DNA from: Methylococcaceae bacterium UBA6146
GTDB lineage: Bacteria > Pseudomonadota > Gammaproteobacteria > Methylococcales > Methylomonadaceae
Reading direction: 5' to 3'
Assembly (NCBI GenBank): GCA_002422395.1
Contig: DIUY01000012.1
Span: 62,001 to 126,000, forward strand
DNA: 64,000 bases
Positions within the stretch are counted from its first letter, which is position 1; every line of letters starts with the position of its first letter. Under the pieces are notes generated by a model, which did no database searches, was not told where the DNA came from, and saw nothing but the letters and a program-made list of their open reading frames with translations. The translations under genes and the position numbers were made by a program. Positions 50,301-59,300 of this stretch are shown piece after piece.

Positions 50301-50965
50301 GGCTATGTCACCGTTAATTGTTGAAAATTCCCCAAGGCGGCATTGAGCAACCATTGGGGGTTGGATTGCAGTGCTGCTCAAAGACCCGCCGCCAGCCGAG
50401 ATAGTGCGGCACACGTCGGTGGCGACGCCATGGAAGTGGTCTGGCCACACAGCTTGAAGCGGCTGTGGTGGGCATTGACGTTTTGGACGTGGCAAGCTCC
50501 TTTGCCCGTTGGTGTTGGCTAAGGTTGACGGCTTCGTGGCTGATGATGCCTTCCGCCCGGCCGAACGCCCTGTAGGTGGGGTTTGCTGTCGCTGACCAGC
50601 AGCGCGTCTGCGGCCAGTACGGGCTTGGGGGCATCCGTCAAACGCGCCTTGGTCAACTGGCTGTTGCCCATAATAAAATCAAGGGCATGTCCTGAGCGGT
50701 CACGCGCCACCAAATACCCGCACAATGCGGACAAGCGGGTTTCAGCCCAAAGCGGGTTTCAACCAATTCCATGACTTTGGGCAAGTTGGCTTGACGATCA
50801 AACGCGGCCTTGGCCACGTTGCGCTGATGATGGCTAAGTCCGCAGAGGCTTGGCAGCAATCCCTTAAAGTCTTCGGTAATCATCAGCTTATCCCAGTCAA
50901 ATGGTGGTTGGCTGATCAGGCAGGGCCTTGGCGGTATGATTCCATAATTAACGGTGACATAGTCT
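50301..50965 (-). mobile_element. IS1595-type insertion sequence relic with intact ends
   Basis: Terminal inverted repeats GGCTATGTCACCGTTAATT (50301-50319) and its complement at 50947-50965 differ in one base. The 7-base TAAAAAA flanks both sides (50294-50300, 50966-50972) as a target duplication. Inside, the transposase on the minus strand is broken: MITEDFKGLLPSLCGLSHHQ ... TRFGLKPACPHCAG, then a large deletion to YLVARDRSGHALDFIMGNSQ, frameshifts, and the end LGNFQQLTVT. It may be mobilisable in trans but not autonomous. Confidence 0.85.
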
Positions 50966-51163
50966 AAAAAACAGCCACGGGTTAGTTGACATTACCCGCA
51001 GATACCTATATCCTTATCACAGCTCGAAATTGATTTACCTTTGCTTATCTTTACGAAGTTTTTCTGTAATTGCTCGTCCTGTTTATCATAAGTAATTCTT
51101 AAATTTCCTAGCTCCATCAGCCCAAAAGGCTTTATTTACAAATCTCCAAATTAGGATTACACA

Positions 51164-51364
51164 ATGACTACTGGTACAGTTAAATGGTTTAACGCAGAAA
51201 AAGGTTTCGGTTTTATTCAACAAGAAAGCGGCCCTGATGTCTTCGTACATTTTCGTAACATCAATGGCTCTGGCTTTAAATCACTGGATGAAGGCCAAAA
51301 AGTTCAATTTACCGTAACTCAAGGCCAAAAAGGCCCACAAGCGGAAGAAGTTACTCTTATCTAA
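51164..51364 (+). CDS. Cold-shock domain protein (CspA family)
   Basis: 66-residue single OB-fold nucleic acid chaperone: MTTGTVKWFNAEKGFGFIQQ with RNP1, DVFVHFRNI with RNP2. It has the usual AT-rich long upstream region and TTAGGA before the ATG. Which Csp paralogue is unclear. Confidence 0.96.
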   Translation: MTTGTVKWFNAEKGFGFIQQESGPDVFVHFRNINGSGFKSLDEGQKVQFTVTQGQKGPQAEEVTLI

Positions 51365-51385
51365 TTTCGCTAGCTAAGTTACTTA

Positions 51386-51425
51386 ACACCCTGCAAGTTG
51401 TATGATAACTTGCAGGGTGTTTTTG
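51386..51425 (+). terminator. Intrinsic terminator of the cold-shock gene
   Basis: Perfect 14-base stem ACACCCTGCAAGTT / AACTTGCAGGGTGT, loop GTATGAT, then TTTTTG. Confidence 0.9.
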
Positions 51426-51455
51426 TTTGTGCAACTTCCTTGTCCGCATCATCCA

Positions 51456-52736
51456 TTACATCCGCTTAAAGACCGCTTCTGCGCTATCTAGGGTTTTTTC
51501 CAAGTCTTCATCACTGTGGGCTATTGACACAAACCCCGCTTCAAACGCTGAAGGGGCCAGATAAACACCTTGCTCCAGCATGGCGTGAAAAAATTGTTTA
51601 AATAAATTCTGGTTACATTGCATGACCTGTGCAAATGCCGTCACTTGGCGGTCTGTACTAAAAAATAAGCCAAACATGCCGCCCACGCTGTTCGTTGTCA
51701 TGGCAACCCCCGCCTTATTGGCTCGCGCCACTATGCCGGAAGTCAGTTTTTCGGTTTTGGCTGCTAAAGTTTTATAAAAACCAGGTTGAGAAATCAGTTC
51801 CAAGGTTTTCAAGCCCGCCGCCATTGCCACAGGATTACCCGAAAGCGTGCCCGCCTGATAAACCGCGCCCATAGGCGCAAGCTGCTCCATGATGTCACGT
51901 CTACCGCCAAACGCGCCGACTGGCATACCGCCGCCGATAATTTTACCTAGTGTCGTCAAGTCTGGTTGCACGTTATAAAATCCTTGTGCGCCTTGCAACC
52001 CCACTCTGAAGCCAGTCATGACTTCGTCAAAAATCAACAGGCTTTGATAATCATCACAAACCTGCCGTAATGTCTCCAAAAACCCCGGCACAGGGGGGAT
52101 GCAATTCATATTGCCGGCGACTGGCTCAACGATAATGCAGGCGATTTGCCCACCTATTTTGGCAAATAGCTTTTGCACAGATGCGGCGTCGTTGTAAACC
52201 AAGGTGATGGTGTTTTCGGCAACCGATGCGGGTACACCCGGTGAGCTGGGCACGCCAAAGGTTAATGCGCCAGAGCCTGCCTTCACCAGTAAGGAATCAG
52301 AATGGCCGTGGTAACAGCCTTCAAATTTAACAATTTTGTCCCGCCCGGTGTAGCCTCTGGCCAAGCGGATGGCGCTCATGGTGGCTTCTGTTCCAGAGCT
52401 TACCATCCTTACCAAGTCGATAGAAGGCACTAATTCGCAGACCCGTTGTGCCATTAACGTCTCTATTTCGGTAGGGGCGCCAAAGCTTAAGCCCTTGTCA
52501 GCAGCGTGTTTGACAGCGGCGATCACTTCAGGGTGGGCATGGCCTAAAATCATCGGCCCCCAAGAGCCCACATAATCAATATAGCCCTTACCCTCGCTGT
52601 CGTAGACCATTGCACCTTGGGCATGGTCGATAAAAACGGGTGTGCCGCCAACCCCGCTAAAGGAACGTACCGGCGAATTTACGCCCCCTGGAATCACATG
52701 TTTGGCATCGGAAAATAAGCTTGTTGCGTCTGTCAT
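51456..52736 (-). CDS. hemL: Glutamate-1-semialdehyde 2,1-aminomutase
   Basis: PLP enzyme forming 5-aminolevulinate in the C5 haem pathway. 426 residues: VIPGGVNSPVRSFSGVGGTP at the start, SSGTEATMSAIRLARGYTGR, FEGCYHGHSDSLLVKAGSG, LLIFDEVMTGFRVG and the lysine site TLGKIIGGGMPVGAFGG. Full length and canonical. Divergent from cobO, convergent with the cold-shock gene. Confidence 0.97.
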   Translation of the reverse strand: MTDATSLFSDAKHVIPGGVNSPVRSFSGVGGTPVFIDHAQGAMVYDSEGKGYIDYVGSWGPMILGHAHPEVIAAVKHAADKGLSFGAPTEIETLMAQRVCELVPSIDLVRMVSSGTEATMSAIRLARGYTGRDKIVKFEGCYHGHSDSLLVKAGSGALTFGVPSSPGVPASVAENTITLVYNDAASVQKLFAKIGGQIACIIVEPVAGNMNCIPPVPGFLETLRQVCDDYQSLLIFDEVMTGFRVGLQGAQGFYNVQPDLTTLGKIIGGGMPVGAFGGRRDIMEQLAPMGAVYQAGTLSGNPVAMAAGLKTLELISQPGFYKTLAAKTEKLTSGIVARANKAGVAMTTNSVGGMFGLFFSTDRQVTAFAQVMQCNQNLFKQFFHAMLEQGVYLAPSAFEAGFVSIAHSDEDLEKTLDSAEAVFKRM

Positions 52737-52838
52737 TGTTGTTTTTTAAAGTTAAAATAAAAGTTGTAAAGCATAAAATAACTTTACCATGATTGAAAGG
52801 GTTCAATACGTTAAAATGGTTTTGCTGGAATTTTTCCA

Positions 52839-53402
52839 GTGCCACAAAAACTTACGGACTATTTGATGAAATCCAGAGACAGACGGCGAGGGCTGGTTTT
52901 AGTTAATACTGGCGAAGGCAAAGGCAAATCATCAAGCGCTTTGGGCATGGTGTTCCGTGCCGCTGGCTGGGACATGAAGGTGTGCGTCATCCAGTACATA
53001 AAAGGCCAATGGCAAACCGGCGAACAAAAAGCAGCCATGCGTTTTGACAATATTGAATGGCACGCATTGGGGGACGGCTTTACTTGGGACACCAAAAATC
53101 CCGGCCAGGACATTAAAACTAGCCGGGCAATATGGGAGCTTAGTAAACAAAAAATCCTTTCAGAACAATTCGATGTGGTCTTATTGGATGAAATAAACTA
53201 TTGCTGCGGCTATAACTGGATTAGCGGCGTGGAAATCAGTGATTTTATCCGTTATGAAAAGCCACCATGGCTACATTTAATTCTGACAGGCCGTAATGCC
53301 GCCCCTGAAGTGATTGAACTCGCCGATACCGTCACCGAAATGACAAAAATAAAACATGCTTATGAGCAAGGCATTAAGGCGGAGCAAGGTATCGAGTTTT
53401 AA
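52839..53402 (+). CDS. cobO: Corrinoid adenosyltransferase (CobO/BtuR)
   Basis: Adenosylates cob(I)yrinic acid diamide or cobalamin. 187 residues from GTG 52839 (or 178 from ATG 52866): P-loop LVNTGEGKGKSSSALGMVFR, VIQYIKGQWQTGEQKAA, VVLLDEINYCCGYNW and LILTGRNAAPEVIELAD. No cobalamin riboswitch is seen in the 100 bases between hemL and this gene. Confidence 0.94.
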   Translation: MPQKLTDYLMKSRDRRRGLVLVNTGEGKGKSSSALGMVFRAAGWDMKVCVIQYIKGQWQTGEQKAAMRFDNIEWHALGDGFTWDTKNPGQDIKTSRAIWELSKQKILSEQFDVVLLDEINYCCGYNWISGVEISDFIRYEKPPWLHLILTGRNAAPEVIELADTVTEMTKIKHAYEQGIKAEQGIEF

Positions 53403-53451
53403 TGCGGCTTAGCGGAATGGTTCGATTTATAACACTAATGAGGAGAAAAAA

Positions 53452-53814
53452 ATGACTGAAACAACAAAAATTATCTTAGGGATAGCCGCGCTTTTTATTG
53501 CCGGCTTTGTAATGGTTGGCACCAGCAAAAAACAGTCTGTTGAAGAAATGGAAGCGGCATCCATGATTCGAAATTATTCGGCAATGCAAACTATGGCGGG
53601 TAACAAGTGTCCGGAAGCGGTAAAAAAACATACCGGCGAACAAGTCTATTTCCCTTCAGAAACACTTAGCGACAAAGACACCTATATCACACTGAAATGG
53701 GTCGGAGAAAACAGTGGCAAAGGCGGTTTTAAATCGGCCAGCTGCACATTGCGCTCATCGTTAGGCGGGATTTCTGAGCTTATTATTGATGACAAGGTCA
53801 TTATCAAAAAATAA
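53452..53814 (+). CDS. Membrane-anchored hypothetical protein
   Basis: 120 residues with one N-terminal helix (KIILGIAALFIAGFVMVG, ~6-23) and a soluble part with two cysteines (AGNKCPEAVKK, SASCTLRSS) that could form a disulfide, favouring a periplasmic location. GAGG lies seven bases before the ATG. I do not recognise a family. Followed by a good terminator, so monocistronic. Confidence 0.75.
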   Translation: MTETTKIILGIAALFIAGFVMVGTSKKQSVEEMEAASMIRNYSAMQTMAGNKCPEAVKKHTGEQVYFPSETLSDKDTYITLKWVGENSGKGGFKSASCTLRSSLGGISELIIDDKVIIKK

Positions 53815-53859
53815 TCTGGGGGTCGGATAATATCGGTAACATTTAAACAAGCCATGCAG

Positions 53860-53896
53860 GGATAACACCCCCTTTAAAAGGGTGTTATCCTTTTCT
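53860..53896 (+). terminator. Intrinsic terminator
   Basis: Perfect stem GGATAACACCC / GGGTGTTATCC, then TTTTCTTT. Confidence 0.85.
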
Positions 53897-53921
53897 TTAA
53901 CGGCTAGACGGGGCGTAAAAC

Positions 53922-54212
53922 GTGCCTATATGGATACAGTGGGGGCAATGTGTGTTGTTTGGCTTGATGTGGCTTTTGGTTGCCATAAGCAACATAACAA
54001 GCCTGATCAGTGCTTACAAATGCGGTGGCTCAACTTCGCTCACGTTATTTTTAGGCGGCATAGCCGGGCTTATCGCCGTACTGGTCTGTCCAATCCAAGG
54101 CGTATGGGTGTGGTTTTGGCTCCCATTGCTTATTGACCCAGGAAGCTTGTTAGCAGCACACCATATTCTCAAGACTTATTTAAAGCGTTTAAATTTTCCA
54201 GTAATTAAATGA
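53922..54212 (+). CDS. Small polytopic membrane protein of unknown function
   Basis: 96 residues from GTG 53922 (PIWIQWGQCVLFGLMWLLVA ...), with three probable membrane helices at ~8-28, ~39-58 and ~60-80 and a basic tail (KTYLKRLNF). The start is uncertain because no strong ribosome-binding site is seen. No family recognised. Confidence 0.5.
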   Translation: MPIWIQWGQCVLFGLMWLLVAISNITSLISAYKCGGSTSLTLFLGGIAGLIAVLVCPIQGVWVWFWLPLLIDPGSLLAAHHILKTYLKRLNFPVIK

Positions 54213-54247
54213 ACATGACACTGGTATCTTTACATATTCTTACTTTT

Positions 54248-55184
54248 TAACTGATGTTACGCAGCCCGTAAATTCTGCAACTCTTCATACGCTATCTGGT
54301 TCGCTTTTATAAATAGCTTGGCCGGCATGGCGAAATGGTTGGTTTTATGTTTGATCTTCAAATATTCTAGTTTGTACCCACAGGGCATCTGCGAAGCACG
54401 GTAACAATCGACATGAAAATGTGGTTGTTCTGGGTGGTGACGGTGCAGGTCGGCGACTTTGCCAGCCCCGCTTTGTATTTCAATGACTTATACCCACAGG
54501 ACACAAGTGGGACTCCTCGGCTTCCCACCGTTTTTGGTGGGGGGGGGGCGAGGCTTGTCCGCCGTCACAAGCCAAGTCGCTGTACACCAGATTCGACAGG
54601 CCGGTACTGCCGTCTTTGTCTGTAAAGACCCGCCGGACTAACAGCACTTCATGATTGACGACTTGTATGGATGCAGGAGGTAGGACAACGCAGGAGCAGC
54701 TCATCTGGCCGCGCACTGCCTGTTTGATCCACCAATTTCAGCTGACCGGCCCGCACAAACCGTCCTTCGTTCTGGTCTGTTTCGGTCAACGCCACCAAGC
54801 GGTTGTCCTTCAAGGCGCTGATGAAATGTTTGCCTTTCTTGAGGATAAACTCGAAATTCTCCTTAGAGGCAAACCAGCTATCGGTCAGGACATAGCGGTT
54901 GTGATGGTGTTCGCCACGCAGGTGGCGATCATTGAACGCACTTGTGTCCCAGAGGGTATCAGCCCGTTCTGTAACTCCGCCGCCCGCTTTGCCTTGCGCA
55001 TCCTTTCGAAGGCGACCGGAATCGGCACGTCCCCGCTATGGTACAGCGCGTCCGACAGGTTGATGCCTTTGACCGAACGGCCTTTGCAGTGGCCATAGTA
55101 GCAACACATGATCTCGTTTTCGTCGGTGCTGGCCTTTTCCTGGACGGTGTCGTCGAAGCCACACATCACTTCCCTAGGTATCAC
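54248..55184 (-). pseudogene. DDE transposase relic (IS4-superfamily, IS701-like)
   Basis: On the minus strand, in changing frames: CGFDDTVQEKASTDENEIMC, HCKGRSVKGINLSDALYHSG, PIPVAFERMRK, MIATCVANTITTA, then FASKENFEFILKKGKHFISA, RLVALTETDQNEGRFVRAGQ, EVLLVRRVFTDKDGSTGLSN, and the end LEYLKIKHKTNHFAMPAKLF ... ELQNLRAA. These blocks follow a standard DDE transposase order, but frameshifts and missing segments make it inactive. Confidence 0.75.
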
Positions 55185-55242
55185 TTGTCAGCACATTGTA
55201 TAATCATCAGCATCAATTTACCGTAACATAGGCTGAGCACGT

Positions 55243-55983
55243 ATGACACCTGCAAAAAATTCCATCCGCCGCCGTGGCATTTATTTATTACCCAATTTGT
55301 TTACTACCGGCGCACTGTTTTCAGGGTTTTATGCGATTACTTCTGCGATGAATGGCCGCTACGAAACCGCAGTGATCGCAATTTTTATTGCCATGATCTT
55401 AGATGGGCTGGATGGCCGGGTGGCGCGGCTGACCAACACCCAAAGCGAGTTTGGGGCGCAATATGATAGCTTGTCGGACATGTTGTCGTTTGGCGCGGCA
55501 CCTGCACTGGTGATGTATTTGTGGGCATTTTCCAGCTTGGGGCGGCTAGGTTTGTTTGCTGCGTTTGTCCATGCCGCTGGCGGCGCATTAAGGTTGGCGC
55601 GTTTTAACACCCAACTGGAATCTGCCGATAAACGGTACTTTCAGGGCTTGCCTAGTCCTGCGGCGGCGGCCATTTTGGCAGGGTTTATCTGGATTTGCCT
55701 AGAACATGGCTACGACATTGATGTGATCAAATATTTTGCCATTGCGTTAACCATTAGTACGGGCTTGTTGATGGTGAGTAATTTCCGTTACTCCAGTTTT
55801 AAACAAATTGATTTAAAAGGCAAAGTGCCGTTTTTTGTGGCAATTGCCATAATGCTGGGCATTGCGTTTATCATGGCGCAACCGCAAACGATGTTGTTTT
55901 TGCTGTTTTTAGGTTATGCGATTTCCGGCCCGGTCATTACCTTAGTCCAGCGCAAGCGCATGTTACAGGAGCGCAAAAGCTAA
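55243..55983 (+). CDS. pssA: CDP-diacylglycerol-serine O-phosphatidyltransferase
   Basis: Makes phosphatidylserine, precursor of phosphatidylethanolamine. 246-residue membrane protein of the Bacillus-type (CDP-alcohol phosphatidyltransferase) class, with the signature DGLDGRVARLTNTQSEFGAQYDSLSD present in two blocks (DG..AR then G...D...D). Six to eight membrane helices. It lies upstream of leuA, an order also seen in other bacteria with ilv/leu genes. Confidence 0.95.
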   Translation: MTPAKNSIRRRGIYLLPNLFTTGALFSGFYAITSAMNGRYETAVIAIFIAMILDGLDGRVARLTNTQSEFGAQYDSLSDMLSFGAAPALVMYLWAFSSLGRLGLFAAFVHAAGGALRLARFNTQLESADKRYFQGLPSPAAAAILAGFIWICLEHGYDIDVIKYFAIALTISTGLLMVSNFRYSSFKQIDLKGKVPFFVAIAIMLGIAFIMAQPQTMLFLLFLGYAISGPVITLVQRKRMLQERKS

Positions 55984-55990
55984 AATGGGC

Positions 55991-56019
55991 TTGAGGGCTT
56001 TTTGGCGTTCGGGTATAGT
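55991..56019 (+). promoter_or_regulatory. Possible sigma-70 promoter of the leuA leader
   Basis: TTGAGG, 17-base spacer, TATAGT. The predicted start near 56026 gives a leader of about 200 bases before leuA. Confidence 0.5.
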
Positions 56020-56027
56020 CCTTACCC

Positions 56028-56135
56028 ATGACTATTCGACCCACTCTGTATTTTTGCCAAGACGTTACCGGCGCAATAACCGCCGGAAATTTTTTGTGCG
56101 CAGCGTTAAGCCCCGCTCTAAGACTCCTGCCCTGA
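56028..56135 (+). promoter_or_regulatory. Possible leader peptide reading frame upstream of leuA
   Basis: 35-codon frame MTIRPTLYFCQDVTGAITAG ... ending LCAALSPALRLLP with five leucines in the last 13 codons (TTG, TTA, CTA, CTC, CTG). It lies two bases after the predicted transcription start. Later the leader forms ATATCAAC/GTTGATAT (56185-56206), and CTCCA/TGGAG (56209-56222) pairs with the leuA ribosome-binding site and is followed by TTTTT. This layout suggests leucine-responsive attenuation or start-site masking, unproven. Confidence 0.35.
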
Positions 56136-56227
56136 TGGGCAGCATTCTTTCTTCATACCTTTTTAATCTATCCTTTTTACCCGTATATCAACATTAGCGT
56201 TGATATGTCTCCATGTATGGAGTTTTT

Positions 56228-57772
56228 ATGAAAGACCAATTAATAATATTTGACACCACCTTGCGTGATGGTGAACAAAGCCCTGGCGCGTCAATGACGC
56301 GCGATGAAAAAGTCCGGATCGCCAGAGCCTTAGAGCGATTGAAAGTTGATATTATCGAAGCGGGTTTTCCAGCTGCTAGCCCGGGTGACTTTGAGGCCGT
56401 GCAAGCGGTCGCACGGGTGATAAAAGACAGCACCGTGTGCGGCTTGTCAAGGGCATTGGATAATGACATAGACCGTGCCGGCGCGGCACTTAAAGAAGCC
56501 CACCGTTCCAGGATCCATACCTTTATCGCCACTTCGCCGATACATATGCAAAGAAAATTGCAGATGTCGCCGGAGCAGGTTATCGAACATGCCGTCAGGG
56601 CCGTAAAACGGGCGCGGCAATATACTGATGATGTCGAGTTTTCGCCTGAAGATGCCGGACGCTCGGAAGAAGATTTCTTGTGCCGTATCCTCGAAGCGGT
56701 GATTGACGCCGGCGCCAGCACGCTGAATATCCCCGATACCGTGGGTTACAGCATCCCGCAACAATTCGGCGCGACCATTGCCAACCTTATCCAACGCATA
56801 CCCAATTCCGACAAAGCCATTTTTTCCGTGCATTGCCATAATGATCTAGGTTTGGCTGTGGCGAATTCGCTGGCTGCGGTCATGAATGGCGCACGCCAGG
56901 TTGAATGTACGATTAACGGCTTGGGTGAACGGGCGGGCAACGCCTCCTTGGAAGAGGTGGTGATGGCGGTGCGCACCCGTCATGATGTTTTCGACTGCCA
57001 GACCCGCATCGACACCCGCGAAATTTTGACGTGTTCAAAACTGGTTTCATCAATAACCGGTTTTCCGGTGCAACCTAATAAAGCCATAGTCGGCGCCAAC
57101 GCGTTTGCGCACGAAGCGGGTATCCATCAGGATGGTGTCTTAAAAAGCCGCGAGACTTACGAAATCATGCGGGCTGAAGACGTGGGCTGGTCGGCTAACC
57201 GCATGGTGCTGGGCAAACATTCAGGCCGGAATGCGTTTAAAAGCCGCATCACCGAACTCGGTTTTGAATTTGCGTCGGAAGAAGACATCAACGATGCCTT
57301 TGCCCGCTTTAAACAACTGGCCGATAAAAAACACGAAATTTTCGACGAGGATTTACAGGCGTTGATTTCAGAAACCAGTTTTGAGGCGGAAGATGAGCAC
57401 ATCAAACTGATCGCTTTAAAGGTGTGTTCGGAAACGGGAGAAACACCTAATGCGCAAGTGACGTTGCGGATGGACAACAAAGAAGTCACCGGCCACTCTG
57501 GGGGCGGCGGCGTGGTCGATGCCAGCTTAAAAGCCATAGAGAAGCTGGTGCAGTCCGATGCGGCCTTAGAGCTTTATTCGGTTAACAACATAACCAACGG
57601 CACTGATGCCCAAGGCGAAGTCACGGTGCGGTTGGAAAAAGCCGGGCGGATAGTGAATGGCTTGGGCGCTGACACCGATATTGTCATTGCTTCAGCCAAA
57701 GCCTATATCAATGCGTTGAATAAGTTGCAAACGCCTGACCAACGCCGGCATCCGCAGAAAGGGGAGGTTTAG
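56228..57772 (+). CDS. leuA: 2-isopropylmalate synthase
   Basis: First committed step of leucine synthesis (acetyl-CoA plus 2-oxoisovalerate). 514 residues: IIFDTTLRDGEQSPGASMTR, FSVHCHNDLGLAVANSLAAV, the metal HxH in HEAGIHQDGVLK, LGKHSGRNAFKSRI, and a C-terminal LeuA regulatory domain (~390-510, VTLRMDNKEVTGHSGGGGVVDA) that binds leucine for feedback. ATG 56228 with GGAG five bases upstream. Confidence 0.97.
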   Translation: MKDQLIIFDTTLRDGEQSPGASMTRDEKVRIARALERLKVDIIEAGFPAASPGDFEAVQAVARVIKDSTVCGLSRALDNDIDRAGAALKEAHRSRIHTFIATSPIHMQRKLQMSPEQVIEHAVRAVKRARQYTDDVEFSPEDAGRSEEDFLCRILEAVIDAGASTLNIPDTVGYSIPQQFGATIANLIQRIPNSDKAIFSVHCHNDLGLAVANSLAAVMNGARQVECTINGLGERAGNASLEEVVMAVRTRHDVFDCQTRIDTREILTCSKLVSSITGFPVQPNKAIVGANAFAHEAGIHQDGVLKSRETYEIMRAEDVGWSANRMVLGKHSGRNAFKSRITELGFEFASEEDINDAFARFKQLADKKHEIFDEDLQALISETSFEAEDEHIKLIALKVCSETGETPNAQVTLRMDNKEVTGHSGGGGVVDASLKAIEKLVQSDAALELYSVNNITNGTDAQGEVTVRLEKAGRIVNGLGADTDIVIASAKAYINALNKLQTPDQRRHPQKGEV

Positions 57773-57801
57773 GATATGGCCATGAACAACTTCCCGATAA
57801 C

Positions 57802-57844
57802 ATTTTCCGTTCGTCCTTCGACAAGCTCAGGACGAACGGAAAAT
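57802..57844. repeat. REP-like hairpin with conserved loop
   Basis: Perfect 15-base stem ATTTTCCGTTCGTCC / GGACGAACGGAAAAT with loop TTCGACAAGCTCA, which is the complement of the loop at 11716-11774. It may end the leuA transcript. Confidence 0.8.
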
Positions 57845-57975
57845 CTCCAGATGATGCGCTCACCGGTTAGTGCTTCGATAAGCGTGGCACGCACGGCCGG
57901 GTCTGTTCAGGGGAATTATTTTTGACGAAACCCTTAAATGGCCTGGCATGAGTGACAACCGCAACCGGCATTATC

Positions 57976-58662
57976 ATGGATAACACATTACGGCTGCGCT
58001 ATCTGGATGCTATGGGCATCACTGTTTGGGTGCCCCGGACAAGTGAGCAAAGTACGCCGCCGACAATTTGCGGCGTACCTGCTGACGGTTCCGAACTGCC
58101 TGCAAACAATAGTTGGAGTGCATTACAAACCGAAGTGGCTAACTGCACAAAATGCAAATTATGCGCAACGCGCATCCAAACTGTTTTTGGCACGGGTAAT
58201 AAAGAGGCCGACTGGCTGCTGATTGGTGAAGCGCCAGGACAGCACGAAGATGAGCAGGGCAAGCCGTTTGTCGGTAACGCCGGATTGTTGTTGACGGAAA
58301 TGATCCGCGCCCTAGGGCTGACCCGCGAAGCGGTGTTTATCACCAATATAATCAAATGTAGGCCACCGACTAACCGCGACCCACATGTTGATGAGGTGGC
58401 CAGCTGCAACGGCTATTTGCAGCAGCAAATCAGTATGATCAAACCTAAAATTATTCTGGCGATAGGCCGTATCGCCGCACAAACCTTGTTAAACACTGAT
58501 GCGCCACTCGCCCGGCTAAGAGGCAAAGCCCATCGTGTAAACAATATCCCCGTTGTGGTCGTTTACCATCCGGCGTATCTGTTGCGGTCATTACCTGAGA
58601 AACGCAAAGCCTGGCAAGACTTACAACTGGCAATGCAAACCGTAAAAGAAAGTGAGGATTGA
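57976..58662 (+). CDS. Uracil-DNA glycosylase, family 4/5 (Fe-S)
   Basis: Removes uracil from DNA. 228 residues from MDNTLRLRYLDAMGI. The core has LLIGEAPGQHEDEQGKPFVGNAG (motif A), FITNIIKCRPPTNRDP and VVVYHPAYLLRS (motif B). Cluster cysteines are visible as NCTKCKLC, the CRPP cysteine and SCNGYLQQQ. ATG 57976 is preferred to the GTG at 57952. It overlaps or abuts rimI, forming a small operon. Confidence 0.93.
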   Translation: MDNTLRLRYLDAMGITVWVPRTSEQSTPPTICGVPADGSELPANNSWSALQTEVANCTKCKLCATRIQTVFGTGNKEADWLLIGEAPGQHEDEQGKPFVGNAGLLLTEMIRALGLTREAVFITNIIKCRPPTNRDPHVDEVASCNGYLQQQISMIKPKIILAIGRIAAQTLLNTDAPLARLRGKAHRVNNIPVVVVYHPAYLLRSLPEKRKAWQDLQLAMQTVKESED

Positions 58663-58663
58663 A

Positions 58664-59203
58664 ATGCGTGGCTTATTGGACCAAATAAAACAATTCGTAA
58701 TTTACGATGCCGATAAAGAATTTTATGCCCAAGTGTTCCCTGACTCTGTGCCGCGCAGGGACTTGATGCGGCTTAGAAGGATGACGGCCGCCGATTTGCC
58801 GCAAGTGCTTGCCATAGAGCGGCAAAACTATCAGTTTCCATGGGAAGAAGATATTTTTAAAGACTGTTTTAAAGCAGGCTATAGTTGCTGGGTATGTGAA
58901 GAGCAGGATAAAGTGCTGGGTTATAGCTTAGTTTCAATCGCTGTCGGTGAGGCCCATATCCTCAATATTTCTGTAGATCCCAAGGAGCAAGGCCAGGGCA
59001 TAGGCCGTAAGATGCTGAATAATTTACTGGACGTTGCCAAAGGGCGGGCTGAAACCGTGTTTTTGGAAGTCCGTCCCAGCAATGTCGGGGCTATCGCCTT
59101 ATATCAAGCTATGGGCTTCAACGAAATAGGCATCAGGAAAGGCTATTATCCGGCGGAAAATGGCCGTGAAGACGCGCTGATGCTCGCGCTGCAATTGTTT
59201 TAA
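58664..59203 (+). CDS. rimI: Ribosomal protein S18-alanine N-acetyltransferase
   Basis: GNAT acetyltransferase of 179 residues: LRRMTAADLPQVLAIERQNY start of the RimI domain, AHILNISVDPKEQGQGIGRKML (acetyl-CoA loop QGQGIG), LEVRPSNVGAIALYQAMGFNEIGIRKGYYP. About 40 residues precede the domain, more than in E. coli RimI. GAGG seven bases before ATG 58664, just after udg. Confidence 0.9.
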   Translation: MRGLLDQIKQFVIYDADKEFYAQVFPDSVPRRDLMRLRRMTAADLPQVLAIERQNYQFPWEEDIFKDCFKAGYSCWVCEEQDKVLGYSLVSIAVGEAHILNISVDPKEQGQGIGRKMLNNLLDVAKGRAETVFLEVRPSNVGAIALYQAMGFNEIGIRKGYYPAENGREDALMLALQLF

Positions 59204-59300
59204 GGCTTAACGCTAGCGGTGATGATTGTTAACGGTTGCCAAAATATGCCACTATTTTTGCGGTGGCCCAAATACGTAAGCGGGGCGGTGGCAAGGTTTC

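Noticed and set aside
52737..52838. Possible cobalamin riboswitch upstream of cobO
   Set aside because: Only about 100 AT-rich bases with no B12-box.
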